DNA of 53,190 nucleotides from Bacillota bacterium (GCA_021324975.1 JAJPIA010000055.1:1-53190); one strand, 5' to 3'; counted from the stretch's first letter, positions 16,391 to 25,173 are shown. Numbers and translations are program-made. Notes: generated by a model from the letters alone, not told the origin.

Positions 16391-17935
16391 ATGTTGCGCA
16401 AGGTGTCTCAAACTGGCCGAGCGGTTGTTGCGTTGCACCGCCTCCGCGTCATCGCGGCCGGGTTGCTGGCCGGCATCCTGGTCGTGATGTCGAACGGCCC
16501 GACCAGCGCCGGCGTCTCGCCGTCGTCACTCGCGTACGACTGCTCCATGATGGTGCCGGTCTACGTTGCCGGCGGCACGCCGGCCGGCGTGGCGGCGGCG
16601 GTCACGGCCGCCCGCATGGGCGAGCCCGTGTTCATGACCGAGGAGCGTCCGTATCTCGGCGGCGACCTCACCGGTCCGATGCTCAATATGCTGGACATGG
16701 ACTTCGGGCGCGACGGGGTGCAGCTCGCGCGGGGCGTGTTCCGGGACATCTACCAGCGCCTCGGCCTGACGTTCGACATCGAGACCGCGAAGCATGTGTT
16801 CATGGATGAGGTCCGCAACGAGCCGTTGATCACCCTGCGGCTGCTCACGCGCCCGGTGGCGGCGATCGTCGACGGCCAGTGGGTCCGAGGCATCGTCGTC
16901 GAAAATCTGCTGACGCACCGCCAGGAGACGATCTGCGCGAAGCGGATCATCGACGCGACGGACGACGCGGACGTGGCGGCCATGGCGGGCGTGCCCTACG
17001 CGCTCGGGCGGGAGAGCTCGGGCATCGACCGCACCATGATGTCGTCGACGCTGGTGTTTGAGCTCGGCGGCGTCAACTGGCGGCAGGTGGTCGCCTACAT
17101 CACCGGGCGGAGCCGCGCGATGCTCCACATGACGGGCATCTACCGCGGGAACGTTTGGGGATACGATACAATCATGCGCCAGTATCACCCCTCACAGCCC
17201 GGCGTCGCGATCTATGATCTCAACATCGGCCTGCAGCACAACCACTCGGTGTTGATCAACGGACTGTTGATCTTCGGCGTGGACGGCACGGATCCGGTCT
17301 CGGTCGCGGACGGCATGCGTCGGGGCCGTCTGGAGCTGCCGGGTCTCGTGGAGTACTTGCGTGAGATGGCCCCGGGATTCGAGCAGGCGTATCTGATCCG
17401 CGCCGCCGACTACCTCTACATCCGCGAGACGCGGCACATCCGCGGCATGTACACGCTGACGGCCCAGGACATCGTGACGAGCCGCGTCTTTTGGGACGCC
17501 ATCGGGGTCGCGAGCTATCCGATCGACCTGCACCCGTACCGGCCGGGGGAGTTCAACCCGTTTGCGGCCCGGCGATACGTGTACACGATCCCGTTCCGCG
17601 CGCTCGTCCCGCACGGCATCGGCAACCTGGTGGTCGCGAGCCGGTCGATCTCCGCGACGTACGAGGCCGCCGGGTCGGCGCGTGTCGTGCCGACGACGAT
17701 GGAAGAGGGGCAGGCAGCGGGCGCGGCGGCGGTGATCTCGATCGACAACCGGCTCTCCTTCCGCCAGATGGCGCTCGCGCCCGACTTGGTGCACAGCCTG
17801 CAGCTCGCGCTGCACGCCCAGGGCGCCTACCTTCTCCCGGAGACGGTGCTGGCGGCCGGTCAGTCCTCGCACAGCCTCGGAGACCATCAGCCCGCGGTGC
17901 CAACCCCGGTCGCGCGGTCGTCCACGCACCAGTAG
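16391..17935 (+). CDS. Exported FAD-dependent oxidoreductase
   Basis: A 514-residue protein of the FAD_oxidored (PF12831-like) group. A hydrophobic signal-like segment (about 18-35) precedes the dinucleotide motif VPVYVAGGTPAGVAAAV (about 55-70), the EERPYLGGDLTG flavin contact and a C-terminal VASRSISATYEAAGSARV segment. The reaction is not predictable. The gene follows tatC, and a flavoprotein would suit Tat export, but the leader (ALHRLRVIAAG) lacks a twin arginine. The start is uncertain: the ATG at 16391 overlaps a TACAAT (16387-16392) that looks like a -10 box, so a GTG at 16403, on an almost leaderless mRNA, is equally possible. Confidence 0.8.
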   Translation: MLRKVSQTGRAVVALHRLRVIAAGLLAGILVVMSNGPTSAGVSPSSLAYDCSMMVPVYVAGGTPAGVAAAVTAARMGEPVFMTEERPYLGGDLTGPMLNMLDMDFGRDGVQLARGVFRDIYQRLGLTFDIETAKHVFMDEVRNEPLITLRLLTRPVAAIVDGQWVRGIVVENLLTHRQETICAKRIIDATDDADVAAMAGVPYALGRESSGIDRTMMSSTLVFELGGVNWRQVVAYITGRSRAMLHMTGIYRGNVWGYDTIMRQYHPSQPGVAIYDLNIGLQHNHSVLINGLLIFGVDGTDPVSVADGMRRGRLELPGLVEYLREMAPGFEQAYLIRAADYLYIRETRHIRGMYTLTAQDIVTSRVFWDAIGVASYPIDLHPYRPGEFNPFAARRYVYTIPFRALVPHGIGNLVVASRSISATYEAAGSARVVPTTMEEGQAAGAAAVISIDNRLSFRQMALAPDLVHSLQLALHAQGAYLLPETVLAAGQSSHSLGDHQPAVPTPVARSSTHQ

Positions 17936-17970
17936 TGTCCGCGCCCGTACGCTCGGCGGGGATGCATGAT

Positions 17971-17988
17971 GCGGCCCTCGCGGGCCGC
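17971..17988 (+). other. Stem-loop before the CoA ligase gene
   Basis: GCGGCCC (17971-17977) and GGGCCGC (17982-17988) pair around TCGC. There is no U-tract. It may weaken read-through from the FAD oxidoreductase gene. Confidence 0.4.
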
Positions 17989-18005
17989 GCCCCGGCCGGC
18001 GAGCG

Positions 18006-19352
18006 ATGATCTGGAACCCGGCCGTCGAGACCCTCCCCCGCGCCGAGCTGGCGGCGCTCCAGCTCTCCCGGCTGCGCGCGGTGGCGCAGCGCGTATATGA
18101 TGGGGTGCCGTTTTACCGCGCCGCGTTCGACCGGGCGGGCGTCGGGCCCGATGAGATCCGCAGCCTCGACGACGTGCGCCGGCTGCCGATGACCCGCAAG
18201 AACGACCTCCGCGATCACTATCCGTTCGGCCTATTTGCCGCGCCGATGGACCGGGTTGTGCGCCTGCACGCATCCTCGGGGACGACCGGGCGCCCCACGG
18301 TCGTCGGCTATACGCGCGCGGACCTCGCCGTGTGGGCGGAAGTGTGCGCCCGGTCGCTCGCCGCAAGCGGCGCGCGCCCGGGAGACGTGTTCCACAACGC
18401 CTACGGGTATGGGTTGTTCACCGGCGGTCTCGGAATGCACTACGGCGCCGAGCTCATGGGGCTCGTGGTGGTGCCCGTGTCAGGGGGGAACACCGAGCGC
18501 CAGCTGCTCCTTATTCAGGATTTCCGGCCGCGCGTCATCGCCTGCACCCCCTCGTACCTGCTCACGCTGGCGGAGGCCGCCGCGGCACGCGGCCTCGATC
18601 CGGCCGGATGGTCCCTGCGGGTGGCGGTCCTCGGCGCCGAGCCCTGGACCGACGAGATGCGCCGGCAGATCGAGCGCGGTCTTCCGCTCAAGGCCGTCAA
18701 CATCTACGGATTGAGCGAGGTGATCGGACCGGGCGTCAGCAACGAGTGCCTGGAAGCACAGCAGGGCTCGCACGTGTTCGAGGATCACTTTCTCGTGGAA
18801 GCCGTCGATCCCCTGAGCGGGGAGCCGGTCCCGCCGGGAACGCGGGGCGAGCTCCTGTTCACGACGCTGACCAAGGAAGCCCTACCGGTGATCCGCTACC
18901 GCACCGGGGACATCGCCGCGCTCGATCCCGCGCCGTGCCCGTGCGGCCGCACGCACATCCGGATGTCCATGGTCGTCGGCCGCACCGATGACATGTTGAT
19001 CATCCGCGGCATCAACGTCTTCCCGTCCCAGGTCGAGTCCGTCCTCATGCAGTTCGAGGAGCTTTCGCCACACTACCAGCTCGTCGTCACACGGCCCCGC
19101 ACGCTCGATGTCCTCGAGGCGAAGATCGAAGTATCGCCGGCGTGGCCGGCGGCGGCCCGGGCCCTCGATCCGGGTGACCGCGAGGTCGAGGCGCTGAAGG
19201 AGCGCATCACCAGGCAGCTGCGGGGCGTGCTCACCATCGCCGTGGACGTGGCGCTGGCCGCCCCGGGGACGCTGCCGCGCAGCGAGGGCGGCAAGCTGCG
19301 GCGCGTGGTGGACCGGCGGGTCACGCCCGGCCAAACACCAGGCTCGCGTTGA
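18006..19352 (+). CDS. paaK: Phenylacetate-CoA ligase (PaaK family)
   Basis: A 448-residue adenylate-forming enzyme that activates phenylacetate or a related aryl acid to its CoA ester. The ATP-binding loop LHASSGTTGRPTVV, the YGLSEVIGPGVSNEC block and GRTDDMLIIRGINVFPSQVE are those of PaaK. Length and order match the family. No other paa genes are in the window, so the true substrate could be another aryl acid. It ends convergently with the ketoacyl synthase, overlapping 32 bases tail to tail. Confidence 0.88.
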   Translation: MIWNPAVETLPRAELAALQLSRLRAVAQRVYDGVPFYRAAFDRAGVGPDEIRSLDDVRRLPMTRKNDLRDHYPFGLFAAPMDRVVRLHASSGTTGRPTVVGYTRADLAVWAEVCARSLAASGARPGDVFHNAYGYGLFTGGLGMHYGAELMGLVVVPVSGGNTERQLLLIQDFRPRVIACTPSYLLTLAEAAAARGLDPAGWSLRVAVLGAEPWTDEMRRQIERGLPLKAVNIYGLSEVIGPGVSNECLEAQQGSHVFEDHFLVEAVDPLSGEPVPPGTRGELLFTTLTKEALPVIRYRTGDIAALDPAPCPCGRTHIRMSMVVGRTDDMLIIRGINVFPSQVESVLMQFEELSPHYQLVVTRPRTLDVLEAKIEVSPAWPAAARALDPGDREVEALKERITRQLRGVLTIAVDVALAAPGTLPRSEGGKLRRVVDRRVTPGQTPGSR

Positions 19353-20556
19353 TCCCTCCGAACCCGAAGGAGTTGCTGAGGACGTACCGCGGCGCGAGCG
19401 TCCGGCCCGTACCGGGCACGTAATCCAGATCGCACGCGGGATCCGTCGCCGCGAGATTCAGGGTCGGCGGGATGTACCCGTGTCGCAGCGCGAGCAGGCA
19501 GATCGCGGCCTCGATCGCGCCCGTCGCGCCGAGGGCGTGACCGTGCATCGGCTTCGTGCCGCTCACGGGAATCCGGGAGGCGCGCGCGCCGAAGACCTGC
19601 TTGATCGCCAGCGTCTCCGTGACATCGTTGAGCGGCGTGCCGCTCGCGTGCGCATTCACGTAGTCGACTTGGTCCGGCGCGACCTCGGCCTCGCCCAGGG
19701 CGTCGCGCATGGCCCGGGCGGCCTGGGCGCCGGACGGCAGCGGCGCCGTCATGTGATGCGCGTCGTTGGAATTGCCGTAGCCGAGGATCCTGCCGTAGAC
19801 CGGCACGCCGCGCCGGCGCGCGTGCTCGCGTTCCTCCAGGACGAGCAGCGCCGCGCCCTCGCCCATGACGAACCCGTCGCGGTCGCGATCGAAGGGCCGG
19901 CACGACGCCGCGGGCTCGTCATTGCGCGTGGACATCGCCCGGATGAGGTCGAACGCGCCGAAGATGAGCGGCGCCAGCGGGACCTCGACGCCGCCGGCCA
20001 GCATGATGTCGGCGTACCCGTCGCGCACGGCCCGGAACGCGTTCCCGATGGCGATGGCGCCGCTCGCGCAGCTGTCCGAGTTGGCGCTGCTCGGGCCGCG
20101 CAGGTCGTGCTCGATCGCGACGTTGCACGAAGCGGCCCCGCAAAACACGGCGAGCGCGAGGGTGGGCTTGATCCGCCGCACGCCCTGGCTGAGAAACACC
20201 GCGTGCTGTTCCTCCGCAAACGCGGCGCCGCCGAGCGCCGAGCCGACGAAGCACCCGATCATGTCGCGGTTCTCGTCCGTCAGGTCGAGGCCCGCGTCGT
20301 CCAGGGCCTGGCGCGCGCACGCGATCGCGAATTGGGCGTAGCGGTCGAGCCGGCGCAGGCGCCTGGGGTCGGTGTAGAGGCCGCCGTCGAAGCGCCGGAC
20401 CTCGGCCGCGACGCGGCAGTTGAACGGCGCCGGATCGAACCGGGTGATGGTGTCGATGGCCGAGCGCTCCTGCCGCAGCCCTTCGTACAACCCTCCGACC
20501 CCGATGCCGATGGGGGTGACCGCGCCAATTCCCGTGACGACCACCTGCCGGCTCAT
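19321..20556 (-). CDS. Beta-ketoacyl-ACP synthase II-like (FabF/KAS type)
   Basis: A 411-residue thiolase-fold condensing enzyme. The active-site cysteine is in SANSDSCASGAIAIG and the two histidines in VNAHASGTPLND and KPMHGHALGATG, giving the complete C-H-H triad. The FGFGGINASLVFGR end is typical. It could be the primary FabF, but no fab genes or acyl carrier protein lie nearby. It is the last gene of a minus-strand operon with a cyclase-like protein, an FAD reductase and a methyltransferase, which suggests a dedicated polyketide or lipid pathway. Its start overlaps the cyclase stop (ATGA). Confidence 0.9.
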   Translation of the reverse strand: MSRQVVVTGIGAVTPIGIGVGGLYEGLRQERSAIDTITRFDPAPFNCRVAAEVRRFDGGLYTDPRRLRRLDRYAQFAIACARQALDDAGLDLTDENRDMIGCFVGSALGGAAFAEEQHAVFLSQGVRRIKPTLALAVFCGAASCNVAIEHDLRGPSSANSDSCASGAIAIGNAFRAVRDGYADIMLAGGVEVPLAPLIFGAFDLIRAMSTRNDEPAASCRPFDRDRDGFVMGEGAALLVLEEREHARRRGVPVYGRILGYGNSNDAHHMTAPLPSGAQAARAMRDALGEAEVAPDQVDYVNAHASGTPLNDVTETLAIKQVFGARASRIPVSGTKPMHGHALGATGAIEAAICLLALRHGYIPPTLNLAATDPACDLDYVPGTGRTLAPRYVLSNSFGFGGINASLVFGRA

Positions 20557-21107
20557 GCGTCACCTCCTCTGGGGGGCGAGACCGCGCCCCGCGCCTGTGG
20601 GCCCGGCGTCCGCCCGGCCCCGCGTGCCTCGCGCCGGGGCGCGGACACCGGCTGTTCCACGAGCTGCTTGATCCGTGCGAGCGTTCGCGCGGCGATCGGC
20701 TCCACGAACAGCGGCCCGATGATCCGGCGGGCGACGGCGCGCCCGATGAGCGGCCAGCGGAGGTCGAGGTCGTGCACCACCGTGACGACGACATCGCCCC
20801 CGGCGGCCGGTTCGAGGCGCCACTCGACCCGCATGCCCATCGTGACGCCGCGCACGTGCGTGTAGCGGATGCGGCGCTCCTCGGGCATCCGCACCTGCTG
20901 CGCCCACCACCACACCGGGAGCCGCCCGCGCCGGGCCTTCATCTCCACGATCCGCGCCGGGCCGCTGGTGGCGAGCACGCGGACGCTGCGATAGTGCGGG
21001 AGCCATTCGGGCCACCGCTCCACCTGCGCGGCGTAGTCGAAGATGGCCTCCACGCTGCCCCGGATGCGTGCCACCGTCTCAGTGTGCACGGGTTTTCCCT
21101 CCGTCAC
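20553..21107 (-). CDS. SRPBCC-family protein (polyketide cyclase/CoQ10-like)
   Basis: A 184-residue protein whose first 145 residues form a START/SRPBCC hydrophobic-pocket domain (IRGSVEAIFDYAAQVERWPEWLPHY), the fold of aromatase/cyclases and lipid-binding Coq10 proteins. The last 35 residues are Pro/Arg/Gly-rich and probably disordered. Between an FAD reductase and a ketoacyl synthase, a cyclase or intermediate-binding role is the natural inference. Four-base overlaps on both sides show tight coupling. Confidence 0.75.
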   Translation of the reverse strand: MTEGKPVHTETVARIRGSVEAIFDYAAQVERWPEWLPHYRSVRVLATSGPARIVEMKARRGRLPVWWWAQQVRMPEERRIRYTHVRGVTMGMRVEWRLEPAAGGDVVVTVVHDLDLRWPLIGRAVARRIIGPLFVEPIAARTLARIKQLVEQPVSAPRREARGAGRTPGPQARGAVSPPRGGDA

Positions 21108-22315
21108 AGCACGCCGAGCGCGCGCGCCACGAACCCGGGGCGCAGCACGGACCGCGGCTCCGCGACATTCCCGATGGCCGCGATCAGCGCGCTACCGAGA
21201 TCGGGGCGCGCGGCGAGGCGCCGGAGCGCGCGGCCCGCGAGGGCGGGCTGAAACGCGAGCCGCTGCAGCACCCGCGAGATCAGAAACACGCCCGCGAACT
21301 CGCGGTCGCGCCGCCGCCGGTACTCCGCGAGCGCCGCCCGGCGCGGGCCCGCGCCGTCGAGGGCGCGCAGCGCGATCGGCGCCGCGAGCTCCGCACCCCG
21401 CAGCGCAAGATAGACGCCCTGCCCGGTGAGGGGATCGACATAGGTGGCGGCGTCGCCGACCAGCATGATCCCGTCGGCGACGCACCGGCGTCGCCGGTAG
21501 GCGAGCGGTCCCGCTCCCGCGACCGTCTCGACCTGCTCGGCCCGGTCGAGGCGGCCGCGGAGCCCGGGAAAGGCGAGCAGTTCGCGCCAGTAGCCCTCGC
21601 GGACCTTGCCTCGCCATCCCTGGATCACGCGGCGCCCCAGGGCGACGGTCACGTTGGCAACGCCTCCCGGCAGGTACGCCACCCCGCAGTACCGGTCCGG
21701 CCGGAGGTGGATCTCGCCGATGTCGCAGCCTCCCGCACCGTCGAGCGGCGCCAGCCCCGCGACGTAGCTCCCCGCCGTGTAGCGTCCGCGGCGGGACGCG
21801 CCATCGAGCCCGGCCGCGCGTGCCACGGCAGAGCGCAGCCCGTCCGCACCGACCACGAGCGCGGCCGTGTGCGCCTCCACGCCGCCGCGACCGCGGAACC
21901 GGACCGTGACGGACATCCGCGGACCCTGGCGCACGACCGCCGCCACCGTCGCGCCCTCGTACACGCGCACGCCGGCCTGGGCCGCGTGCGCGAGCAGGAT
22001 CGCATCCAGGATGCGGCGCGGCACGGACCAGCCCGGGCGTCCCGTAAACCGGAGCGTCGCGGCGTCGCCCCGAGCGCCGGCGACGTGCATGCCGCCGACG
22101 GCCCGGGCGCCCGCGCGGATCACGGCATCCCGAACGCCGAGCCGGTCGAGCGCCGCGACCGCCCCGGGGTTCACGTAGTCCCCGCACGGTTTGCGCCGGG
22201 GAAACACCTCACGCTCGAACAGCACGACCCGGCACCCCGCCCGCGCCAACGCCGCCGCGGTGGCGCTCCCGGCCGGACCGCCGCCGGCGACGATGACATC
22301 CGCGCGCGGCGTCAT
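21104..22315 (-). CDS. Geranylgeranyl reductase-family FAD-dependent oxidoreductase
   Basis: A 403-residue flavoprotein of the GGR/p-hydroxybenzoate hydroxylase fold. It has ADVIVAGGGPAGSATAAALA for FAD at the N-terminus, RRKPCGDYV typical of the geranylgeranyl reductase group, and LVGDAATYVDPLTGQGV near residue 280. Members reduce isoprenoid double bonds or hydroxylate aromatic rings. The ATG is preceded by GGGGAGGAG on the minus strand; the frame is open upstream but the extra part lacks any fold. It follows the methyltransferase gene at 52 bases. Confidence 0.85.
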   Translation of the reverse strand: MTPRADVIVAGGGPAGSATAAALARAGCRVVLFEREVFPRRKPCGDYVNPGAVAALDRLGVRDAVIRAGARAVGGMHVAGARGDAATLRFTGRPGWSVPRRILDAILLAHAAQAGVRVYEGATVAAVVRQGPRMSVTVRFRGRGGVEAHTAALVVGADGLRSAVARAAGLDGASRRGRYTAGSYVAGLAPLDGAGGCDIGEIHLRPDRYCGVAYLPGGVANVTVALGRRVIQGWRGKVREGYWRELLAFPGLRGRLDRAEQVETVAGAGPLAYRRRRCVADGIMLVGDAATYVDPLTGQGVYLALRGAELAAPIALRALDGAGPRRAALAEYRRRRDREFAGVFLISRVLQRLAFQPALAGRALRRLAARPDLGSALIAAIGNVAEPRSVLRPGFVARALGVL

Positions 22316-22367
22316 GCCGCGGGCTCCTCCCCGTGGCGCAACAGCGGCGCCCCCTGCGGTGCGCGCG

Positions 22368-23102
22368 TCACCGCGGCGGCGCTCCGGCATCCTGAAGGCG
22401 CGCGAGCGAAACGCGAAACCCCGGGAGCGGGGACACACGCAGATCCGGGATGCCCGACGCATCCGCGAGCCGCCGGTACTCCTCCATCGACCGTGCCCGC
22501 CGCACCGAGAGCGGCCCGTCGTGACGCAGCACGCGGCTTCCGGAGAGCCGCGTCAACAGCCACACCGCCGCGTGCCCCACGCCGCCGCGCACGAGGTCGA
22601 CGGCCAAGAAGCCGCATCGCGCAACCCGGTGCAGCTCGCGCAGGACCAGGGCGGCGTCGTCGTCGCGCATGTGGTGGAGCGCGAGCGTGCACAGGCCGAC
22701 GTCGAACGTCCGGTCCGCGAACGGCAGCGCGCGGGCATCGCCGCGGACGATGGCGATCCCGCGATGGCGCGCCGTAGCCTCGCGCGCCAGCCGCGCGGTG
22801 GTCGCGTGGAGATCCACCGCGACGAAACGCACCGCGATCTCCCGCCGGGCGGCCCAGCGCGCCACCGCCACCGCGATGTCGCCGCCGCCGCTCGCCACGT
22901 CGACGAGGCGGAACACGCCCGCGGCGGGACGCCGGCGCGCGGCTTCGGGCACCGCGCGATCGAGGTAGGCGCGCACGAAGCGGTGCGCGCCGAAGACGCG
23001 GTTGATCCGGCCGAGGTCGCGGAGCGCCGGCCGGAGGTCCCCTTCGGCGCACGCCGGGTCGTCCATGAGTTCCTGTGCCGCCGGGCGCATCCGGATCTGC
23101 AC
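22368..23102 (-). CDS. Class I SAM-dependent methyltransferase
   Basis: A 244-residue protein with the AdoMet motif LVDVASGGGDIAVAVARW (about residue 70) and the later blocks GDARALPFADRTFDVG and LCTLALHHM of small-molecule methyltransferases (UbiE-like). The N-terminal INRVFGAHRFVRAYL segment is common in versions linked to polyketide or quinone clusters. The start is the GTG at 23102 because GGTGGAG lies seven bases before it; upstream in-frame codons have no ribosome site. It is the first gene of the four-gene minus-strand operon. Confidence 0.82.
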   Translation of the reverse strand: MQIRMRPAAQELMDDPACAEGDLRPALRDLGRINRVFGAHRFVRAYLDRAVPEAARRRPAAGVFRLVDVASGGGDIAVAVARWAARREIAVRFVAVDLHATTARLAREATARHRGIAIVRGDARALPFADRTFDVGLCTLALHHMRDDDAALVLRELHRVARCGFLAVDLVRGGVGHAAVWLLTRLSGSRVLRHDGPLSVRRARSMEEYRRLADASGIPDLRVSPLPGFRVSLARLQDAGAPPR

Positions 23103-23225
23103 TGCGTGACTCCACCTGTTCTCGAGGCGCGACCGGGCTGCACGCTCGCGGGCGCCTCGCACTGAGTCGGAGCGGCGCCGCGTGCGCCGGTCCGCCGTGT
23201 GGGACCGCCACCACGGCGCTGGTTG

Positions 23226-23231
23226 AGTATA
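23226..23231 (-). promoter_or_regulatory. Probable -10 (TATACT) for the methyltransferase-KAS operon
   Basis: On the minus strand TATACT sits 123 bases before the GTG start, in an AT-richer patch. A clear -35 is missing; GTGACG is 15 bases upstream. The leader would be about 115 bases long. The remainder of this 298-base gap holds the repeat at 23274-23337 and the HAD promoter. Confidence 0.4.
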
Positions 23232-23273
23232 CCCCACTTCCTGCAACGTCACCGTAACGCATATCGCCCGAGA

Positions 23274-23337
23274 CTAATGTGTCATCGCATGACTTCGGCG
23301 GGGGCTGGTGCCGGGCACACACGGGGTGAGGCGCCAG
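23274..23337. repeat. Two-part intergenic repeat, copy 1
   Basis: Part A (23274-23290, CTAATGTGTCATCGCAT) matches 39459-39475 at 16 of 17 bases. Part B (23315-23337, starting GCACACACGGGG) matches 39525-39547 at 19 of 23. The parts are 24 bases apart here and 49 in the other copy. In this copy CTGGTGCC (23305-23312) can pair with GGCGCCAG (23330-23337). Confidence 0.55.
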
Positions 23338-23388
23338 GGCCCGCGCGCGTGTCCACGTGGCCGGTGCACGGCGCGGGAGCGGTTTGCT

Positions 23389-23394
23389 ATCCTT
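23389..23394 (+). promoter_or_regulatory. Possible -10 (TATCCT) of a leaderless HAD gene
   Basis: TATCCT ends six bases before the ATG at 23401, the spacing expected when transcription begins at the start codon. There is no Shine-Dalgarno sequence upstream. No convincing -35 is visible. Confidence 0.4.
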
Positions 23395-23400
23395 ACTCCT

Positions 23401-24150
23401 ATGGAAGCACGCGCCGTCCTCTTTGATTTTGACGGCCTGATCGTGGACACGGAGACGCCGGAGTATCTGGCCTGGCGCGCGGTCTATGCCAGGCGCGGCC
23501 TCCAGTTTCCGCTGGCGTTGTGGCTCAGGAATGTCGGCCGCAACGACCGTCCGTTCGATCCGCTCGGTCCTTTGCAGGGCGGCCCCGAGGGGGCGGATGC
23601 GGTCCGCGCCGAGTGGCGGGTGACGTATGCCACGCTCGAGCCCGCGTACATGGTGCCGCTGCCCGGGGTGCTGCCGCTGCTGCGCCTGCTCGGCGAGCAC
23701 GGTTGGCGCGCGGCGATCGGGTCGTCCTCGAAGCGCGGGCGCATCATCGCCATGCTGGAGCGACTCGGGCTCGCGGGCCGGTTTACCGCGGTCGCGGGCG
23801 GTGACGAGGTCCCGCGGGCCAAGCCCGCGCCCGACGTCTATCTGCTCGCGGCGGAGCGCGTCGCGGTGCCGCCGAGCCGGTGCACGGTGCTGGAGGACAG
23901 CGAAAACGGCGTCCGCGCGGCCAAGGCCGCGGGGATGCGATGTATCGCCGTGCCGTCGGTGCTGACCCGGTCGCTGGACTTCTCGGACGCGGATCTGGTC
24001 GTCGACCATCTCGCCGCCGTGACGATGGACATGCTGTGCCCGTCGGCCGGCAACGGCGGCGGCGGCGCGCCGGCCGCCGGCACTCCGGATACCGGCGCCC
24101 TCGCCGGCATGTCCGGCGACGGTGTGGCCGCGGGGGAGGATCGTCGGTGA
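23401..24150 (+). CDS. HAD-superfamily hydrolase (beta-phosphoglucomutase-like)
   Basis: A 249-residue haloacid dehalogenase-type phosphatase or phosphomutase. Motif I is LFDFDGLIVDTE (nucleophile Asp), motif II is AIGSSSKR, the lysine is in RAKPAPDVYL, and motif IV is VLEDSENGVRAAKAAGM. The helical cap after motif I places it with PGMB/GPP phosphatases, so the substrate is a small sugar or metabolite phosphate. The final 40 residues are Gly/Ala-rich and probably unstructured. It may be leaderless. A GTGA overlap joins it to the BtuF-like gene. Confidence 0.88.
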   Translation: MEARAVLFDFDGLIVDTETPEYLAWRAVYARRGLQFPLALWLRNVGRNDRPFDPLGPLQGGPEGADAVRAEWRVTYATLEPAYMVPLPGVLPLLRLLGEHGWRAAIGSSSKRGRIIAMLERLGLAGRFTAVAGGDEVPRAKPAPDVYLLAAERVAVPPSRCTVLEDSENGVRAAKAAGMRCIAVPSVLTRSLDFSDADLVVDHLAAVTMDMLCPSAGNGGGGAPAAGTPDTGALAGMSGDGVAAGEDRR

Positions 24151-25100
24151 AGATCGCCACGCTCCTCCCGAGCGCGACCGAGATCGTGTGCGCGCTCGGA
24201 CTGGAGCGCGACATCGTCGCCGTCAGCCACGAGTGCGACTATCCTCCCGAGGTTCGCGGCCGGCCCGTGGCCGTCCATCCCTCGATCGACGCCGCCCTGT
24301 CGAGCCGCGAGATCGACGCCCAGGTCGAGGCGGCGCTGCGCCGCGGTGATCCCCTGTACCGCGTCGACGCGGACGTGCTGCGCGCCGCAGAGCCCGATCT
24401 CGTGATCACGCAGGACCTCTGCGAGGTGTGCGCGCTGCCGAGCCTCGACGTCGAGGCCGCGGCGGCGCACCTGCCCCGGCCGCCCGCCATCGTACGGCTG
24501 CATCCGCACACGCTCGACGACATTCTCGGCGACATCGTGCGGGTCGGCGCTGCCGCAGGGCGCCCGGACGCGGCCGGCCGCCTGGTCGACGGGCTGCGGG
24601 CGCGCGTGGCGGCGGTGCGGCGCGTCGTCCGGGATCGCCCGCGGCCGCGTGTGTGTTGCATGGAGTGGCTCGATCCGCCGTTTTGCGCGGGACACTGGAT
24701 GCCGGAGCTCGTGGAGTGCGCCGGCGGCCGCGAGGTCATCGGCCGTCCCGGGCGCCCGTCGTTCCGCGTGGGATGGGACGAGGTCGCCCGGGCCGCGCCG
24801 GATGTTGTGGTGCTCACGGTGTGCGGGTTCGACGTTGCGCGGACGGTTGCGGAAGCGCGCGGGCTCGCCGCGCGCGCGGAGTGGCGGCGGCTCCCGGCCG
24901 TGCTCGCGGGCCGCGTCTACGCGACCGACGGCAGCAGCTTCTTCAGCCGGTCGGGGCCGCGCGTCGTCGACGGCGTGGAGATCCTCGCGGCAATCCTCCA
25001 CCCGGACGCGGCCGCGTGGACGACGCCGCCGGGCGCGTGGACGACGGTCCCGATGGCGACGAGCGCGTCGCCGGGCGCCGGTCCTGCAACTCGGGCGTGA
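24147..25100 (+). CDS. BtuF-like periplasmic-binding-fold protein (cobalamin-binding family), no signal peptide
   Basis: A 317-residue type III binding-protein fold, recognised by its N-terminus IATLLPSATEIVCALG and by VITQDLCEVCAL and WLDPPFCAGHWMPE. Related annotated proteins are called cobalamin-binding or ABC substrate-binding proteins. No signal peptide or lipobox is present, since the fold begins at residue 3, so it is probably cytoplasmic and not a transporter component. No ABC genes adjoin it. It starts with GTG overlapping the HAD stop and has GGGGGAGGA upstream. The tail after about 290 is low-complexity. Confidence 0.8.
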   Translation: MKIATLLPSATEIVCALGLERDIVAVSHECDYPPEVRGRPVAVHPSIDAALSSREIDAQVEAALRRGDPLYRVDADVLRAAEPDLVITQDLCEVCALPSLDVEAAAAHLPRPPAIVRLHPHTLDDILGDIVRVGAAAGRPDAAGRLVDGLRARVAAVRRVVRDRPRPRVCCMEWLDPPFCAGHWMPELVECAGGREVIGRPGRPSFRVGWDEVARAAPDVVVLTVCGFDVARTVAEARGLAARAEWRRLPAVLAGRVYATDGSSFFSRSGPRVVDGVEILAAILHPDAAAWTTPPGAWTTVPMATSASPGAGPATRA

Positions 25101-25173
25101 ACACGGAGGAGCGCCCGCCGTCGGGTCCGGGCTCCGCTGGGGCGCGGCGACGGCGCTCCGGAGGGGGGTGCGC

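Noticed and set aside
22312-24009. Minus-strand open frame spanning the HAD gene, the gap and the methyltransferase gene
   Set aside because: It crosses a promoter region and two real genes in other frames, and its sequence is low-complexity.
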